64,000 nucleotides of DNA, from assembly GCF_014490575.1 (NCBI RefSeq), contig NZ_CP061033.1, positions 1,178,001 to 1,242,000 of the forward strand, written 5' to 3'. The notes under the pieces were generated by a model. The model was given only the letters and a program-made list of their open reading frames with translations. It made no database searches and had not been told where the DNA came from. Each line of letters begins with the position of its first letter. The stretch's first letter is position 1. Both the position numbers and the translations under genes were made by a program. Positions 45,965 to 55,267 of the stretch are shown in pieces. This DNA comes from Corynebacterium zhongnanshanii. Lineage in GTDB: Bacteria; Actinomycetota; Actinomycetes; Mycobacteriales; Mycobacteriaceae.

Positions 45965-48145
45965 CTAAGCCCGTTCGATATATTCCTGATCCTCGATCTC
46001 GATATCGGCCACCAGCTCCCGCGCGCGCTCGGCGTCCCAGGCCACCAATTCTTGTGCGTAGTCGCGCGCCGCCTCGATAATCTCCCCGTCCTCGGAGAGG
46101 TCCAGCAGGTCCACGCGCCGCGCTGTGCTGCCCGATTGCCGTTGCCCGAGAACGTCCCCCTCCGTGCGCTGCTTGAGGTCCAACTCGGCCAAGTCAAAAC
46201 CGTCGTGTGTGTCTGCCACCGCGATTAATCGTTGATACGACGCCGAAGTCTCCTCCATACCGGTCACCAACAAACACACGGCATCTGCGGCTCCACGGCC
46301 TACTCGCCCTCTCAACTGGTGCAGCTGGGATACGCCAAAGTTTTCGGCGTCGATCACCACCATCATGGTGGCGTTCGGGATGTCCACGCCCACTTCGATC
46401 ACGGTGGTGGCGACGAGCACGTCATACTCCCCCGCTGCGAAGGCTTGCATGATCTCGTCTTTGTCCTCGGCGGGCATGCGGCCGTGCACCATCCCCACCT
46501 GAAGCTGCGGTGCGAAAGTGGTGCGGATGCGTTCTGCCCAGGATTCCACCCCGTCCTCGCCTTCGATCTTCGGCACCACCACAAAGGCCTGGTGGCCCAC
46601 TGCCGCCTCCTCCGCCATGCGGGTCCAGATGCGGCGGAACCAGGCCGGATTACCCAGGGGAACCACCACCGTGGACACCTCTCCTCGGCCCTGCGGCAGG
46701 CCCTCGAGGCGTACTGGTTCCAGGTCACCGAACATGGTCATGGCCACGGTGCGGGGAATCGGGGTGGCGGTCATGACCAGCATGTGCGGCGTGGCATCCG
46801 CGGGGCTGCGTTCCCGCAGGAAGTCGCGCTGACGCACGCCGAAGCGGTGCTGCTCGTCCACTACCACCAGGCCTAGGTTAAAGAACTCCACGGTGTCCTG
46901 GATCAGCGCATGGGTGCCGACCACAATATCGGCCTGGCCACTGACGATGTCCAGCAGCGCAGCCTTTCGTTCGGAGGTCTTCTGTGATCCCGTCAGCAAT
47001 GTCACGCCCACGCGGGAACCTTCGGGGCTTAAGCCTAGGAGTTCCACGAGTGTGCGGGCGTGTTGGGCGGCGAGCACTTCTGTGGGAGCGATGAAGGCGC
47101 ATTGATAGCCGGCGTCGACAGCCTGGAGCATCGCCAGGAGTGCGACGATGGTTTTACCGGCACCCACATCGCCCTGCAGCATCAGGTTTGCCGGCGTATC
47201 GGAATGCAGTGCCGCGGAGATGGTCTCCACGGCGTGTTCCTGGCCGGGGCTTAAGGTGTACGGCAGGTGGGCGAGCATGCTGGCGCGGGCGCTGTCCGAG
47301 GTTTCGGACATAGCCATGGCGAAGCCGGAGCGCACGGTAGCGTCGGCGCGCCGTAGGGCCATCACCAGCTGCAAGGACAGCGCCTCGTTGAATTTCAGGC
47401 GGAACAGCGCGGCGTGCGGCCCCTCCGCCGGGGGTTGGTGGATCTGACGCAGGGCCGAATCCAGGGGGATCATCTGCTCCCCCTCCGGGTCCGCGGGCCA
47501 TGCCGGAGCGTCCTCCCCGGTGGGGAGCACTTCGGGGATCGGGTCCAGCTGGCCCAGCACCTGGTTCACCACACCGGTGAGCTCAGCGGTGGTGGTGCCG
47601 CTGCGTCGGCCGTAGAAAGGCAACCACGGACGGTTCAGGATCTTCTGCGCCTCGGCCTCGCTCCCGGTGATGTCCACGATGGTTTTCAAAGGGCCATAGG
47701 CGCCAAAGCGCGCCCCGTCTGCGGGGAACATGGACACGTAGGAGGGGTTTTTCAGCTGCCACCGGTCGTTGAAAATATCCAATTTCCCGTAGAGCAGCAC
47801 GATAGAGCCGGGGACCAACACGCTGCGGTGCATCGCGGGGTTGCCGAACAGTGCCGAGTCCAGCCGCACCACGCCATCGCTGAAGGAGAAGGTGATGTAG
47901 CGGCGCGGTCCGCGGCCGGAGTAGTTCTCCCTCTCCTGGGCGTGGAGGATCTCCGCCACGCAGGTGTACATCTCCCCCGGTTCCATGGGTTCCATGGCTG
48001 TGGGGTCGCCCATCCGCGCATAGTTACGCGGGTAGTTGGTGAGGAGGTCGTAGACCGTTTTCAGGCCTGGCTTTGCGGAGAGCGTGCGCGCCCGGTCGGG
48101 GCTCACCAACAATCCCAGTGGTCGACGATCTATCCAGCCCAGCAT
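45965..48145 (-). CDS. recG: ATP-dependent DNA helicase RecG
   Basis: Branched-DNA translocase that rescues stalled forks. 726 residues: N-terminal wedge OB domain (YITFSFSDGVVRLDSALFGN), helicase lobe 1 with LQGDVGAGKTIVALLAML (Walker A) and VVVDEQHRFGVRQRD (DEQH), and lobe 2 with ATTVIEVGVDIPNATMMVV and QLHQLRGRVGRG. ATG start at 48145, 12 bp after the DAK2-domain gene. Confidence 0.96.
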   Translation of the reverse strand: MLGWIDRRPLGLLVSPDRARTLSAKPGLKTVYDLLTNYPRNYARMGDPTAMEPMEPGEMYTCVAEILHAQERENYSGRGPRRYITFSFSDGVVRLDSALFGNPAMHRSVLVPGSIVLLYGKLDIFNDRWQLKNPSYVSMFPADGARFGAYGPLKTIVDITGSEAEAQKILNRPWLPFYGRRSGTTTAELTGVVNQVLGQLDPIPEVLPTGEDAPAWPADPEGEQMIPLDSALRQIHQPPAEGPHAALFRLKFNEALSLQLVMALRRADATVRSGFAMAMSETSDSARASMLAHLPYTLSPGQEHAVETISAALHSDTPANLMLQGDVGAGKTIVALLAMLQAVDAGYQCAFIAPTEVLAAQHARTLVELLGLSPEGSRVGVTLLTGSQKTSERKAALLDIVSGQADIVVGTHALIQDTVEFFNLGLVVVDEQHRFGVRQRDFLRERSPADATPHMLVMTATPIPRTVAMTMFGDLEPVRLEGLPQGRGEVSTVVVPLGNPAWFRRIWTRMAEEAAVGHQAFVVVPKIEGEDGVESWAERIRTTFAPQLQVGMVHGRMPAEDKDEIMQAFAAGEYDVLVATTVIEVGVDIPNATMMVVIDAENFGVSQLHQLRGRVGRGAADAVCLLVTGMEETSASYQRLIAVADTHDGFDLAELDLKQRTEGDVLGQRQSGSTARRVDLLDLSEDGEIIEAARDYAQELVAWDAERARELVADIEIEDQEYIERA

Positions 48146-48157
48146 GTGTCCTCCCCC

Positions 48158-49630
48158 TTATTCCACGCCAATTTCCACTGGTAGGCCCAGCCCCGGGGTG
48201 TGGATGACTTGTAGTTCCAACCCCTCGTGGTGAGTCTTGATGTGGTCGATTGCGCGGGATACTCCGGCTTCCACGGCCTCGTCCCCATCCCACAGGAGGG
48301 TCATAAGCTCGCCACCATCGCCGAGCAGCTCGTCCATGAACGCCGGCAGGGACGCGCAGACCACCTGGTACTCGGGGTGCACGGTGCGCTGCGTGGACAC
48401 GGCAGTGATGATGTCATCCACGGTGTCTTCCCAGTCTGCCGTAGCGTCGAACACAGCCACGGCGGCCAATCCGCCCACGATGGAGAAGGTCTCGATGAAC
48501 TCAAGCTGCCGGTCGGCGGCCCTCTCCCGCACCAGGGAGGCATCCTGGCCGTTCAGCAGAACCAGCGTGGGCTCGTGCGCAGAGGCCAGCACGCGGCCGA
48601 TATCCGCCTCGCTGCTGACGGTCTGTGCGCCCAACTGCTCGAAGAGCTCACGCACGCCGCCGTCTGCATCGCCAGGCTCCGGGCACAAAGCGATGATGGG
48701 CAGCGTGGCAGCAGGCGATGCGGTAGCGTCCTCCACCAGGGGAAGCACCTCAATCCGCAGACCCGAAACACGCCCCAACGCAAAGGCCTTCTCGATGATG
48801 GGCCCGGCGTGCCGTGTGTGCACGTGCATCATCACCTGGGTAGCACTGATCGGCCCCACCACCACGGAGTTGCCCTGGTCCTCCAGGATCCCCCGCATCT
48901 CATCACGCACACCCGGGTCGTCCGATTCGAAGGCAAACATCACCTCCACTTCCTGCTGCACGACCGCGTGCGGTTGCACCTCATGTTCCAGCTCCGGCGC
49001 CCCCTCCACCAGGTCAGCAAGCGCCTGCATCATCACCACGAACCCTTTACCTCCGGCATCCACCACACCGGCCTGCGCCAGCACGTCGAGATGCTGGGGC
49101 GTCTGCTCCAGCGCCACCTCGGCGCTGTCCAAGCACCGCCGCACGATCTCGGAGAAGCTCAGAGACTCCTCCACCGCAGCCTGCGCCCCTTCGGCCGCCG
49201 CCGCCAGCACGGAGATCACGGTCCCCTCCACTGGCGTGGAAATGGCCTCGCGCGCAAAGTCGGACGCGTGAGCCAGCATGGTGGCCAGCGCATCACCGTC
49301 GATGGGACCCCGGGTGGCGCTCTCCGCCAGCGCGCGCAGCACCTGACTCAGCACCAGCCCGGAGTTGCCGCGCGCCCCCAGCACAGCACCTTTAGCCAGG
49401 GCGTTCGTCACCTCCACCAGGCTCGCGCTACGCTCCTCCCCCGCGGCCTCCAGCACCTCGTCCATCGCGCGCACGGCGCTGCCCATCGTCAGGGCCATGT
49501 TCGTGCCGGTATCGGAATCCGGAATCGGGAACACATTGAGGCTGTTGATGTCAGCCTGATGATTCTGTAACCCGGTTGTCGCCCGGCGCGCCCACTGCTC
49601 GATCAGTGGGCCATCGAGGTGCTCGTCCAT
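48158..49630 (-). CDS. DAK2-domain (FakA/YloV-like) kinase-family protein
   Basis: 490 residues. The N-terminal DhaL/DAK2 domain (about 10-195) shows NVFPIPDSDTGTNM (metal/ATP site aspartates) and AKGAVLGARGNSGLVLSQ. A DegV-binding-like C-terminal half follows (QVMMHVHT segment and an LPIIALCPEPGD stretch). Homologs phosphorylate fatty acids together with DegV-type binding proteins. In relatives it always lies between ung and recG, as here; no fatty-acid-binding partner gene is in the window. Confidence 0.87.
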   Translation of the reverse strand: MDEHLDGPLIEQWARRATTGLQNHQADINSLNVFPIPDSDTGTNMALTMGSAVRAMDEVLEAAGEERSASLVEVTNALAKGAVLGARGNSGLVLSQVLRALAESATRGPIDGDALATMLAHASDFAREAISTPVEGTVISVLAAAAEGAQAAVEESLSFSEIVRRCLDSAEVALEQTPQHLDVLAQAGVVDAGGKGFVVMMQALADLVEGAPELEHEVQPHAVVQQEVEVMFAFESDDPGVRDEMRGILEDQGNSVVVGPISATQVMMHVHTRHAGPIIEKAFALGRVSGLRIEVLPLVEDATASPAATLPIIALCPEPGDADGGVRELFEQLGAQTVSSEADIGRVLASAHEPTLVLLNGQDASLVRERAADRQLEFIETFSIVGGLAAVAVFDATADWEDTVDDIITAVSTQRTVHPEYQVVCASLPAFMDELLGDGGELMTLLWDGDEAVEAGVSRAIDHIKTHHEGLELQVIHTPGLGLPVEIGVE

Positions 49631-49701
49631 GTGTGTCAGCTTATCGTGTTCGTCTTACACGGTTGTCGTTACTGCCGTGCCTGTGAGGACTGCCACACGC
49701 C

Positions 49702-50334
49702 TCAGGCCGGTAGCCGCCAGTCGATCGCTTCTCCGCCTTGCTCTTGGAGCAGAGCGTTGGCGCGGCTGAAGGGCTTCGAGCCGAAGAATCCGCGGTATGC
49801 GCTGAGCGGTGAGGGGTGGGGGCTGCAGATGCAGCGCTTCTCGCCGATGATGGGTACCAGCGATTGTGCCGCCTTCCCCCAGAGAATCGCCACGAGGTGC
49901 GGGTTGCGGGCCACCTGCCGTACGGCGGCTTCGGTGATGGCTTCCCACCCGAGGTTGCGGTGGGCACCGGCCTGCCCCGCCTCCACCGTGAGCACGCGGT
50001 TGAGCAGCAGCACGCCCCGGTCCGCCCATGCGGAGATGTCGCCGTGCTGCGGTGCGGGCAGGCCGAGGTCGTCCTCGTATTCCTTATAGATATTGCGCAG
50101 CGATTTCGGGATACTCGTGGCGTTGCTGGAAAAGGCCAGGCCCATGGCGTCGCCGGGGGTGGGATAGGGATCTTGTCCCACGATCACCACGCGGACGTCG
50201 CGGGGATCGTTGCGGAATGCTCTCATTATTTTCTCCGACGCCGGAAGCGTGCGTTCCTCCGGCGTGCGTCGCCGAACGGCCTGCAGGACTGGGGTGGTGT
50301 CGGGCAGTTCCCATGCAGGGTGAATAGAGCTCAT
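49702..50334 (-). CDS. ung: Uracil-DNA glycosylase
   Basis: Removes uracil from DNA. 210 residues from the ATG at 50334 ([12 protein letters not shown]), with AGGAAT upstream. Catalytic Asp in [14 protein letters not shown]; uracil-binding and DNA-intercalation region [21 protein letters not shown]. The open frame goes 23 codons further upstream without similarity. The mobile-element remnant begins immediately upstream of its start, so its original promoter may have been displaced. Confidence 0.95.
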   Translation of the reverse strand: MSSIHPAWELPDTTPVLQAVRRRTPEERTLPASEKIMRAFRNDPRDVRVVIVGQDPYPTPGDAMGLAFSSNATSIPKSLRNIYKEYEDDLGLPAPQHGDISAWADRGVLLLNRVLTVEAGQAGAHRNLGWEAITEAAVRQVARNPHLVAILWGKAAQSLVPIIGEKRCICSPHPSPLSAYRGFFGSKPFSRANALLQEQGGEAIDWRLPA

Positions 50335-50458
50335 GTAAATTCCTATCTGGCTTATATCTCTAGCCACCGCCTGGAAGCTAGCGAACGAAACAGCCAAGAT
50401 CATCTTGTCTCATAAAACGGAGATGAAAAAGTTGGAAGCCAAGCCCAAAAAATAGCCA

Positions 50459-50493
50459 CCCGGTCGAACTAGATAGAAGCTAGCTCGACCGGG
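50459..50493. repeat. Long inverted repeat upstream of the integration-module remnant
   Basis: CCCGGTCGAACTAG and CTAGCTCGACCGGG pair over 14 bp with one mismatch around a 7-nt loop. A second short hairpin GGGGG-CTA-CCCCC follows at once (about 50493-50505). On the minus strand the stem is followed after a few bases by a six-T run, so it could terminate leftward transcripts. It may also be an operator or attachment-site relic at the module border. Confidence 0.6.
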
Positions 50494-50531
50494 GGGGCTA
50501 CCCCCAACCTAGCACACGAAAAGGAAACGCA

Positions 50532-50630
50532 ATGACCATACCCGTAGCAATCGCAGCCATCATCATTTTCACCGCGCTGGCACTTGAAACAGCCTCAATC
50601 GTCCGCAGCTACCGAAAGGACACCCACTAA
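50532..50630 (+). CDS. 32-residue single-helix membrane peptide
   Basis: Too short for usual gene-calling. ATG with AAAGGA seven bases upstream. The peptide is MTIPVAIAAII followed by more hydrophobic residues to about 19, then a polar tail ending in YRKDTH, that is, one membrane helix with a basic cytoplasmic end. Its stop overlaps the start of the next gene as TAATG, implying translational coupling with the HTH gene. Function unknown; it belongs to the same small accessory module. Confidence 0.55.
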   Translation: MTIPVAIAAIIIFTALALETASIVRSYRKDTH

Positions 50631-50875
50631 TGCGCCCCATCATCACCGACGCAGACACCGGCCGCGAACTATGGCGCGTCAAAGAATGCGCCGCACACTG
50701 CGACATCAAACCGAGCACCTGGACCACCTACACCGCCCAAGGCCGCACTCCAGACCCCATTGCCCACTTCGACCAACGCACACCCCTCTGGGACGCTGAG
50801 GCCGTCAAAGCCTGGCACGCCAACCGGCCAGGCTCCCCCGTCAAAAACCACCCCACCACCCATGGCAAGCATTAA
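50630..50875 (+). CDS. Excisionase-like helix-turn-helix protein
   Basis: 81 residues. The segment WRVKECAAHCDIKPSTWTTY (about 15-34), followed by QGRTPDPIAH and a tryptophan/Glu-rich LWDAEAVKAWHANRPG, is the winged-helix pattern of MerR/AlpA-type excisionases. It is coupled upstream to the membrane peptide and overlaps the integrase start by 14 bp. Such proteins bias integrases toward excision. Codon use is C/A-rich on the coding strand, unlike neighbouring backbone genes, suggesting acquisition. Confidence 0.7.
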   Translation: MRPIITDADTGRELWRVKECAAHCDIKPSTWTTYTAQGRTPDPIAHFDQRTPLWDAEAVKAWHANRPGSPVKNHPTTHGKH

Positions 50876-51921
50876 AAATGTAAAAAGCCAAAAGCTACGC
50901 CTGGCGCGTCCAATACCGCGCCCCAGACGGCACCAGCCGAACCAAACAAGGCTTCACCACCAAAGACCAAGCCCAAGCCTGGGCAGCACAAAACACCGTC
51001 CACATCAACACCGGCGGGTGGGTAGACCCCACCGCTCGGAAAACCACCATCGACACACTCGGCACCACGTGGCTCGCCACAAAAACACACCTCAAACCCT
51101 CCAGCCGCCACGTAACCGAACAATCCTGGCGCGTCCACATCCAACCCCACTGGGGAACGTGGGCAATCGGAGACATCAAACCATCCGACGTGCAAACGTG
51201 GGTCTCCAGCATGTCACTAGCTGGATCAACCGTCCGCCGTTTCCACACCTGCCTAGCCATGATCCTCGACACCGCCGTAAAGGACGGCCTCATCCCCTCC
51301 AACCCGGCGCGTGGCGTGAAACTCCCCCGCAGAGCAGAGCCACGCCGCGTGTACCTCACCGCCCAGCAGGTGAAGTTTCTCACTGATCACTGCACAAGGC
51401 ACCGTGAGCTTGTCTGGCTGCTGGCAACTACAGGCCTGCGCTGGAGCGAAGCCGTAGCGCTCCGGGCTGGAGACATCGACCAGGCGCGCCGGCGTATCCG
51501 GGTAGAGAGAGCTGCTGTCACCGTCGGTTCCACCGTGCACGTCGGGACGCCGAAAACCCACGAGAAACGCACCGTAGCCGCGCCAGCGTTCGTGATGGAC
51601 ATGCTCGCCCCCCTCATGAAAGGCAAGTCACCCGACGCGTTGCTGTGGACAAACAGCACGGGCGGTTACATGCAACTGCCCACCCATCATTCATGGTTTT
51701 ACGGCGCCGTGAAGCGTGCCATGAGCGATGATCCGAGCTTTCCGTATGTCACTGTGCATGGGCTGCGCCACGTCGCTGCTGGGCTGCTTGTCTCCCAGGG
51801 CGCGAACGTGAAGGTTGTGCAACGCCAACTCGGCCATGCACAGGCGTCGATGACGTTGGATGTGTACGCCGACCTGTTCGAGGGCGACCTTGACGACGTG
51901 GCGTTCCGTGGGCTTGTGTGA
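50862..51921 (+). pseudogene. Phage-type tyrosine integrase with a one-base frameshift near the start
   Basis: The natural start is ATG at 50862 (MASIKNVK...), inside the end of the HTH gene. In the A5 run at 50882-50886 one extra base breaks the frame; removing it joins MASIKNVKAK to SYAWRVQYRAPDGTSRTK and restores about 352 codons. The rest is intact: arm-binding and core-binding domains (to about residue 165), then catalytic Arg in TTGLRWSEA, Lys in GTPKTHEKR, HGLRH, LGHAQ and Tyr in MTLDVYADL. The in-frame ATG at 50878 is followed at once by TAA. A sequencing error, or expression from an internal GTG, cannot be excluded. Confidence 0.8.
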
Positions 51922-51993
51922 GCGTCGTGGGAATGTCGTGGCGTTAGGATTCTAGGGTGGTGTTTGCACTGGTCAGGAGTATTTCATGGGAGG

Positions 51994-53007
51994 TCATAGC
52001 GATTCCCATCCGCCGTCGTTGGTGACGGGTGCGCCGTCCAGCAGGACGGGGGTGTCCGTGACGTCGTGTGCGCTACGCACCCATCCCAGGTGGCGGTAGC
52101 CGCTGGGCATGCGGGTATCGGTGGTTCCCACGAGGCAGTGGTCCTCTCCCCCGTTCAAGACCCAGTCCCAAGGGTCTATGTCTATACCTTTGTCCGCCAG
52201 GAACTGCTGGGCGTGACGCAGCTCGCGAGAGGGCACGAGGGCCTCTCGGTCCAGGTCGAATACCACGCCCGAACGCTCAGCCATGGCGGTGACATCGCGG
52301 ATCAGCCCATCGGAGATGTCCGTGAGGCTGGCGGCTCCCGTGGCGCGTGCCACGAAGCCGCGTCCCACGGGAAACTCCGGGGCGCAGTGCCAGTCCACCA
52401 ACGTGCGCAGGATGGGGTCGTCCGGAACGCCGTCGCGGCCGCCGCAGGCCTGGAGGATGTCCAGACCTGCGGCCGACCATCCCACGTTCCCGTGGGCAAT
52501 GATTCTGTGTCCCACGCAGGCGGCGTCGAGGGTTAAGGGGGCATCAGGTCCCGTGAGTTCGCCGACGGCGGTGATGGTGATGACCAGGGTGTCACTGCGC
52601 ACCACGTCACCACCGACGAGCTCGGCGGCCCAGGGAATGGCGGCGTGGTACATTCCGCGGGCGATCTCCTGAACATCCCGCAGCAGCATGTCCGGCGGCG
52701 CGGCCAGGGCAAACAGCAAGGAGGTAGGGCGGGCGCCCATGGCCTGAATATCGGCGAAGTTCTGGGCCACGGCCTTGCGGCCCACCTGGTGCGGGGTGGA
52801 ATAGTCGAAACGGAAGTGGCGGCCCTCCACCAGCATGTCCGTGGAGCACACAATGCGGGAATTGGTGCCGGTTGTGGGGATCACGGCGGCGTCGTCCCCA
52901 TTGAGGTCGCTGGGGGCGGCCTGGCGGATCGCGCGAATCGTGCGTGCCTCACCCGCCTCGGACAGGGTGAGGGCAGAAGGATCTAACGCATCAATCGCAT
53001 GGGGCAT
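51994..53007 (-). CDS. thiL: Thiamine-monophosphate kinase
   Basis: Makes thiamine diphosphate from thiamine monophosphate. 337 residues of the PurM-like ATPase fold: NGDDAAVIPTTG, CSTDMLVEGRHF, GRKAVAQNFADIQAMGARP and LVGGDVVRSDTLVITITAVG. ATG at 53007. In relatives ung and thiL are nearly adjacent; here the integration remnant separates them. Divergent from the DUF3515 gene. Confidence 0.95.
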   Translation of the reverse strand: MPHAIDALDPSALTLSEAGEARTIRAIRQAAPSDLNGDDAAVIPTTGTNSRIVCSTDMLVEGRHFRFDYSTPHQVGRKAVAQNFADIQAMGARPTSLLFALAAPPDMLLRDVQEIARGMYHAAIPWAAELVGGDVVRSDTLVITITAVGELTGPDAPLTLDAACVGHRIIAHGNVGWSAAGLDILQACGGRDGVPDDPILRTLVDWHCAPEFPVGRGFVARATGAASLTDISDGLIRDVTAMAERSGVVFDLDREALVPSRELRHAQQFLADKGIDIDPWDWVLNGGEDHCLVGTTDTRMPSGYRHLGWVRSAHDVTDTPVLLDGAPVTNDGGWESL

Positions 53008-53071
53008 GGTGGCAACCTACAACTCGGCACAAAACACAATAATTTCCTATCTCACGGAGCCCGTTCCTACA

Positions 53072-54067
53072 ATGTCCACTGTGGATACTGCAGCGGAGAC
53101 ACCCCAAGACCCTCACAACACTACCCCTCCGAAGCTTGCCGTCGTGTTATCGATCATCCTGGCAGTGGCTTTCATCGTGGCAGTGATCGCCGGGGCGCGG
53201 ATCATGACGGACCGCACCACCTACACTCCCGCTGCGGTGAGCCCCATTGACGCCCCGGAGGCTGGCTCGCGCGCCTGCGACGACGTCATCGCTAACCTGC
53301 CGGACTCGCTAGGGGCGTTTAAAAACGTCGATATTGTGGATCCCGCGCCGGAGGGCACCAAGGCGTATAAGAATGCGAAGGGGCAACAGCTCACGCTGCG
53401 CTGTGGAGTGTACGCCCCTGACCAGTACACGGTGCTGTCCAAGACGAACACCATCAAGGACGTTCACTGGCTGACCGTCATGGACGCCACACCGGGTTCC
53501 CACATGCGGACGTATTACCAGCTGGGTGGCGCTCCCACGGTCGCGATCACCACGGAGGCGCCCATCGGCACCGCGCTGGAGGACGCAAGCTCCGCGCTGG
53601 CTGTCCACATTGATACCTCCAAGGCGCCGAAGCCGAAGCCGTTCCCCCTGTCCTCCACGCGGCTGGAAGGCGACGGCCACCCTCAGCAGTGCACGCGCTT
53701 TTTAGACGCGCTGCCGAAGACCATCGGTGACTACACACTCAGGGATACCTCCGCCATCAAGGGCGCTCCCAGCCAGTCCCGCACGTGGTTGGCCGACGGC
53801 CAGGAGCCCATCGTGGTGCGGTGTGGCGTGGAACTTCCCGACAGCTACACGCCAGGGGCAGTACTCAGCCAGGTGGGCGAGGTTCCCTGGTTCGACGAAC
53901 CGGGCCTGGCGCGCGGGTCCACCTCCGGCCGGTGGTTCGCGCTAGGACGCGAGGCCATCGTGGCTCTGTCCATGCCAGGCTCCGAGGGCAACGAGGTGAT
54001 CTCCACGATCACGGACACGGTGGCTGACACGCTCGCGCCGGAGAAGTCGGAGAACAGCACCAACTAG
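53072..54067 (+). CDS. DUF3515 protein with two tandem DUF3515 modules
   Basis: 331 residues from the ATG at 53072: polar start, one membrane helix (about 22-45), then two extracytoplasmic modules. Module 1 has C69, LRCGV at 109-113, PDQYT at 116-120 and V-x-W at 131-133. Module 2 repeats them at C207, VRCGV 249-253, PDSYT 256-260 and V-x-W 271-273, an offset of about 140 residues. Single-module proteins of about 170 residues are typical beside ddl in this order. Paired cysteines suggest disulfides. Function unknown. Its stop interlocks with that of ddl in CTAG. Confidence 0.82.
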   Translation: MSTVDTAAETPQDPHNTTPPKLAVVLSIILAVAFIVAVIAGARIMTDRTTYTPAAVSPIDAPEAGSRACDDVIANLPDSLGAFKNVDIVDPAPEGTKAYKNAKGQQLTLRCGVYAPDQYTVLSKTNTIKDVHWLTVMDATPGSHMRTYYQLGGAPTVAITTEAPIGTALEDASSALAVHIDTSKAPKPKPFPLSSTRLEGDGHPQQCTRFLDALPKTIGDYTLRDTSAIKGAPSQSRTWLADGQEPIVVRCGVELPDSYTPGAVLSQVGEVPWFDEPGLARGSTSGRWFALGREAIVALSMPGSEGNEVISTITDTVADTLAPEKSENSTN

Positions 54068-55248
54068 CGGGCCACGCGAGCGCGCTGGATCAGCGTGTCC
54101 AGCAGCTGCTCGTACTCCATACCTTGAGCCAGGAACATCTGCGGGTACATGGAGATCGGGGTGAATCCAGGCAGGGTATTGATCTCGTTGAGCACGGGGC
54201 CGTTTTTCGTCACGAAGAAGTCCACTCGAGCCAAGCCCTCGCAGCCGAGTGCCCGGAAGGTTTCGATCGCCCACTGTTGAACCTGCCGCGTATCCTCCTC
54301 GGTCAACGGGGCCGGAATGGAGGCGGAGACTGTCGAGTCGACATACTTGGCGTCGAATCCATAAAATCCCTCCGCGCCATCTTCCGTACCTTCCAGCATC
54401 GCCGGAACGGACGCGACCAGGGAGCCATCAGGGTGCTGCAGCACGCCGCACTCCACTTCCCGGCCATGAATCATGGACTCGATCAGCACCTTCGAGTCGT
54501 GGGCGAAGGCCAGGTCAATGGCCGCATCGACGTCCTCCCAGCGATCGACCTTGCTGATGCCAATGGATGAGCCACCGCGGGCGGGCTTGACGAACACGGG
54601 CAGACCTAGCTGCTCCTGCTCCTCGGCGGTCAGCGGCCGCTGCTGCTCCAGCACGATCTCCTGGCCGACGGGAATCCCCGCCACGCGGGCCAGGCGTTTG
54701 GTGAACACCTTGTCCATGCCCGCGGCGGAGGCGAGAACCCTGTTGCCCACATAGGGAATGCCCGCCAGGTCCAGCAGTCCCTGCACGGTACCGTCCTCAC
54801 CATTGACTCCGTGCAGCACGGGAAAGACCAGGTCAAAGGAAGCGAACGTCTCGCCGGCCTGCTGACCGGTCACCACACGCAGCTCCCCCGGCTCACCGGC
54901 AGCCTGGCCCAGCACCGGCATCAGGTGCGTGCCCTGATCCTCCACCGTGGGCATTGTCCGACCCTCGGCGCGAAGCTGTGCGGTATCCGACTGCCCCGGC
55001 ACCCACGCGCCATCCTGGGTGATGCCCACGGGGATGACGGTGTACCGCTCGGGATCCAGGTGGTCCATGATCGCGCCGGCGGAAATGCAGGACACGGAGT
55101 GCTCCGTGGATTGGCCGCCGTAGAGCACCACCACGCGCAAGGGGGTGCGGTCGTGCTGTGTAGCGGCGGTGGCGCCGGCAGTTGCGCTGGGCGTTGCGGT
55201 GGTTGTTGCGGTCGGGTTGGTCACAGAATCACGGGAGGTAGTAGTCAC
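54064..55248 (-). CDS. ddl: D-alanine--D-alanine ligase
   Basis: ATP-grasp enzyme joining D-alanines for peptidoglycan. Core motifs: VVLYGGQSTEHSVSCISAGAI, FPVLHGVNGEDGTVQGLLDLAGIPYVG, FVKPARGGSSIGISKV and LARVDFFVTKNGPVLNEINTLPGFTPISMYP. GTG at 55248 gives 394 residues; the first 35 are a Thr/Ala-rich low-complexity leader absent from most Ddl proteins, and a later start is possible. It follows gpsA by 19 bp. Confidence 0.94.
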   Translation of the reverse strand: MTTTSRDSVTNPTATTTATPSATAGATAATQHDRTPLRVVVLYGGQSTEHSVSCISAGAIMDHLDPERYTVIPVGITQDGAWVPGQSDTAQLRAEGRTMPTVEDQGTHLMPVLGQAAGEPGELRVVTGQQAGETFASFDLVFPVLHGVNGEDGTVQGLLDLAGIPYVGNRVLASAAGMDKVFTKRLARVAGIPVGQEIVLEQQRPLTAEEQEQLGLPVFVKPARGGSSIGISKVDRWEDVDAAIDLAFAHDSKVLIESMIHGREVECGVLQHPDGSLVASVPAMLEGTEDGAEGFYGFDAKYVDSTVSASIPAPLTEEDTRQVQQWAIETFRALGCEGLARVDFFVTKNGPVLNEINTLPGFTPISMYPQMFLAQGMEYEQLLDTLIQRARVAR

Positions 55249-55267
55249 GCTCAACGATTCTACAGGC

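Noticed and set aside
51922..51993. Attachment site at the thiL side of the integrase
   Set aside because: No tRNA gene and no convincing direct repeat shared with the ung side; GTCGTGG occurs twice here, but only locally.
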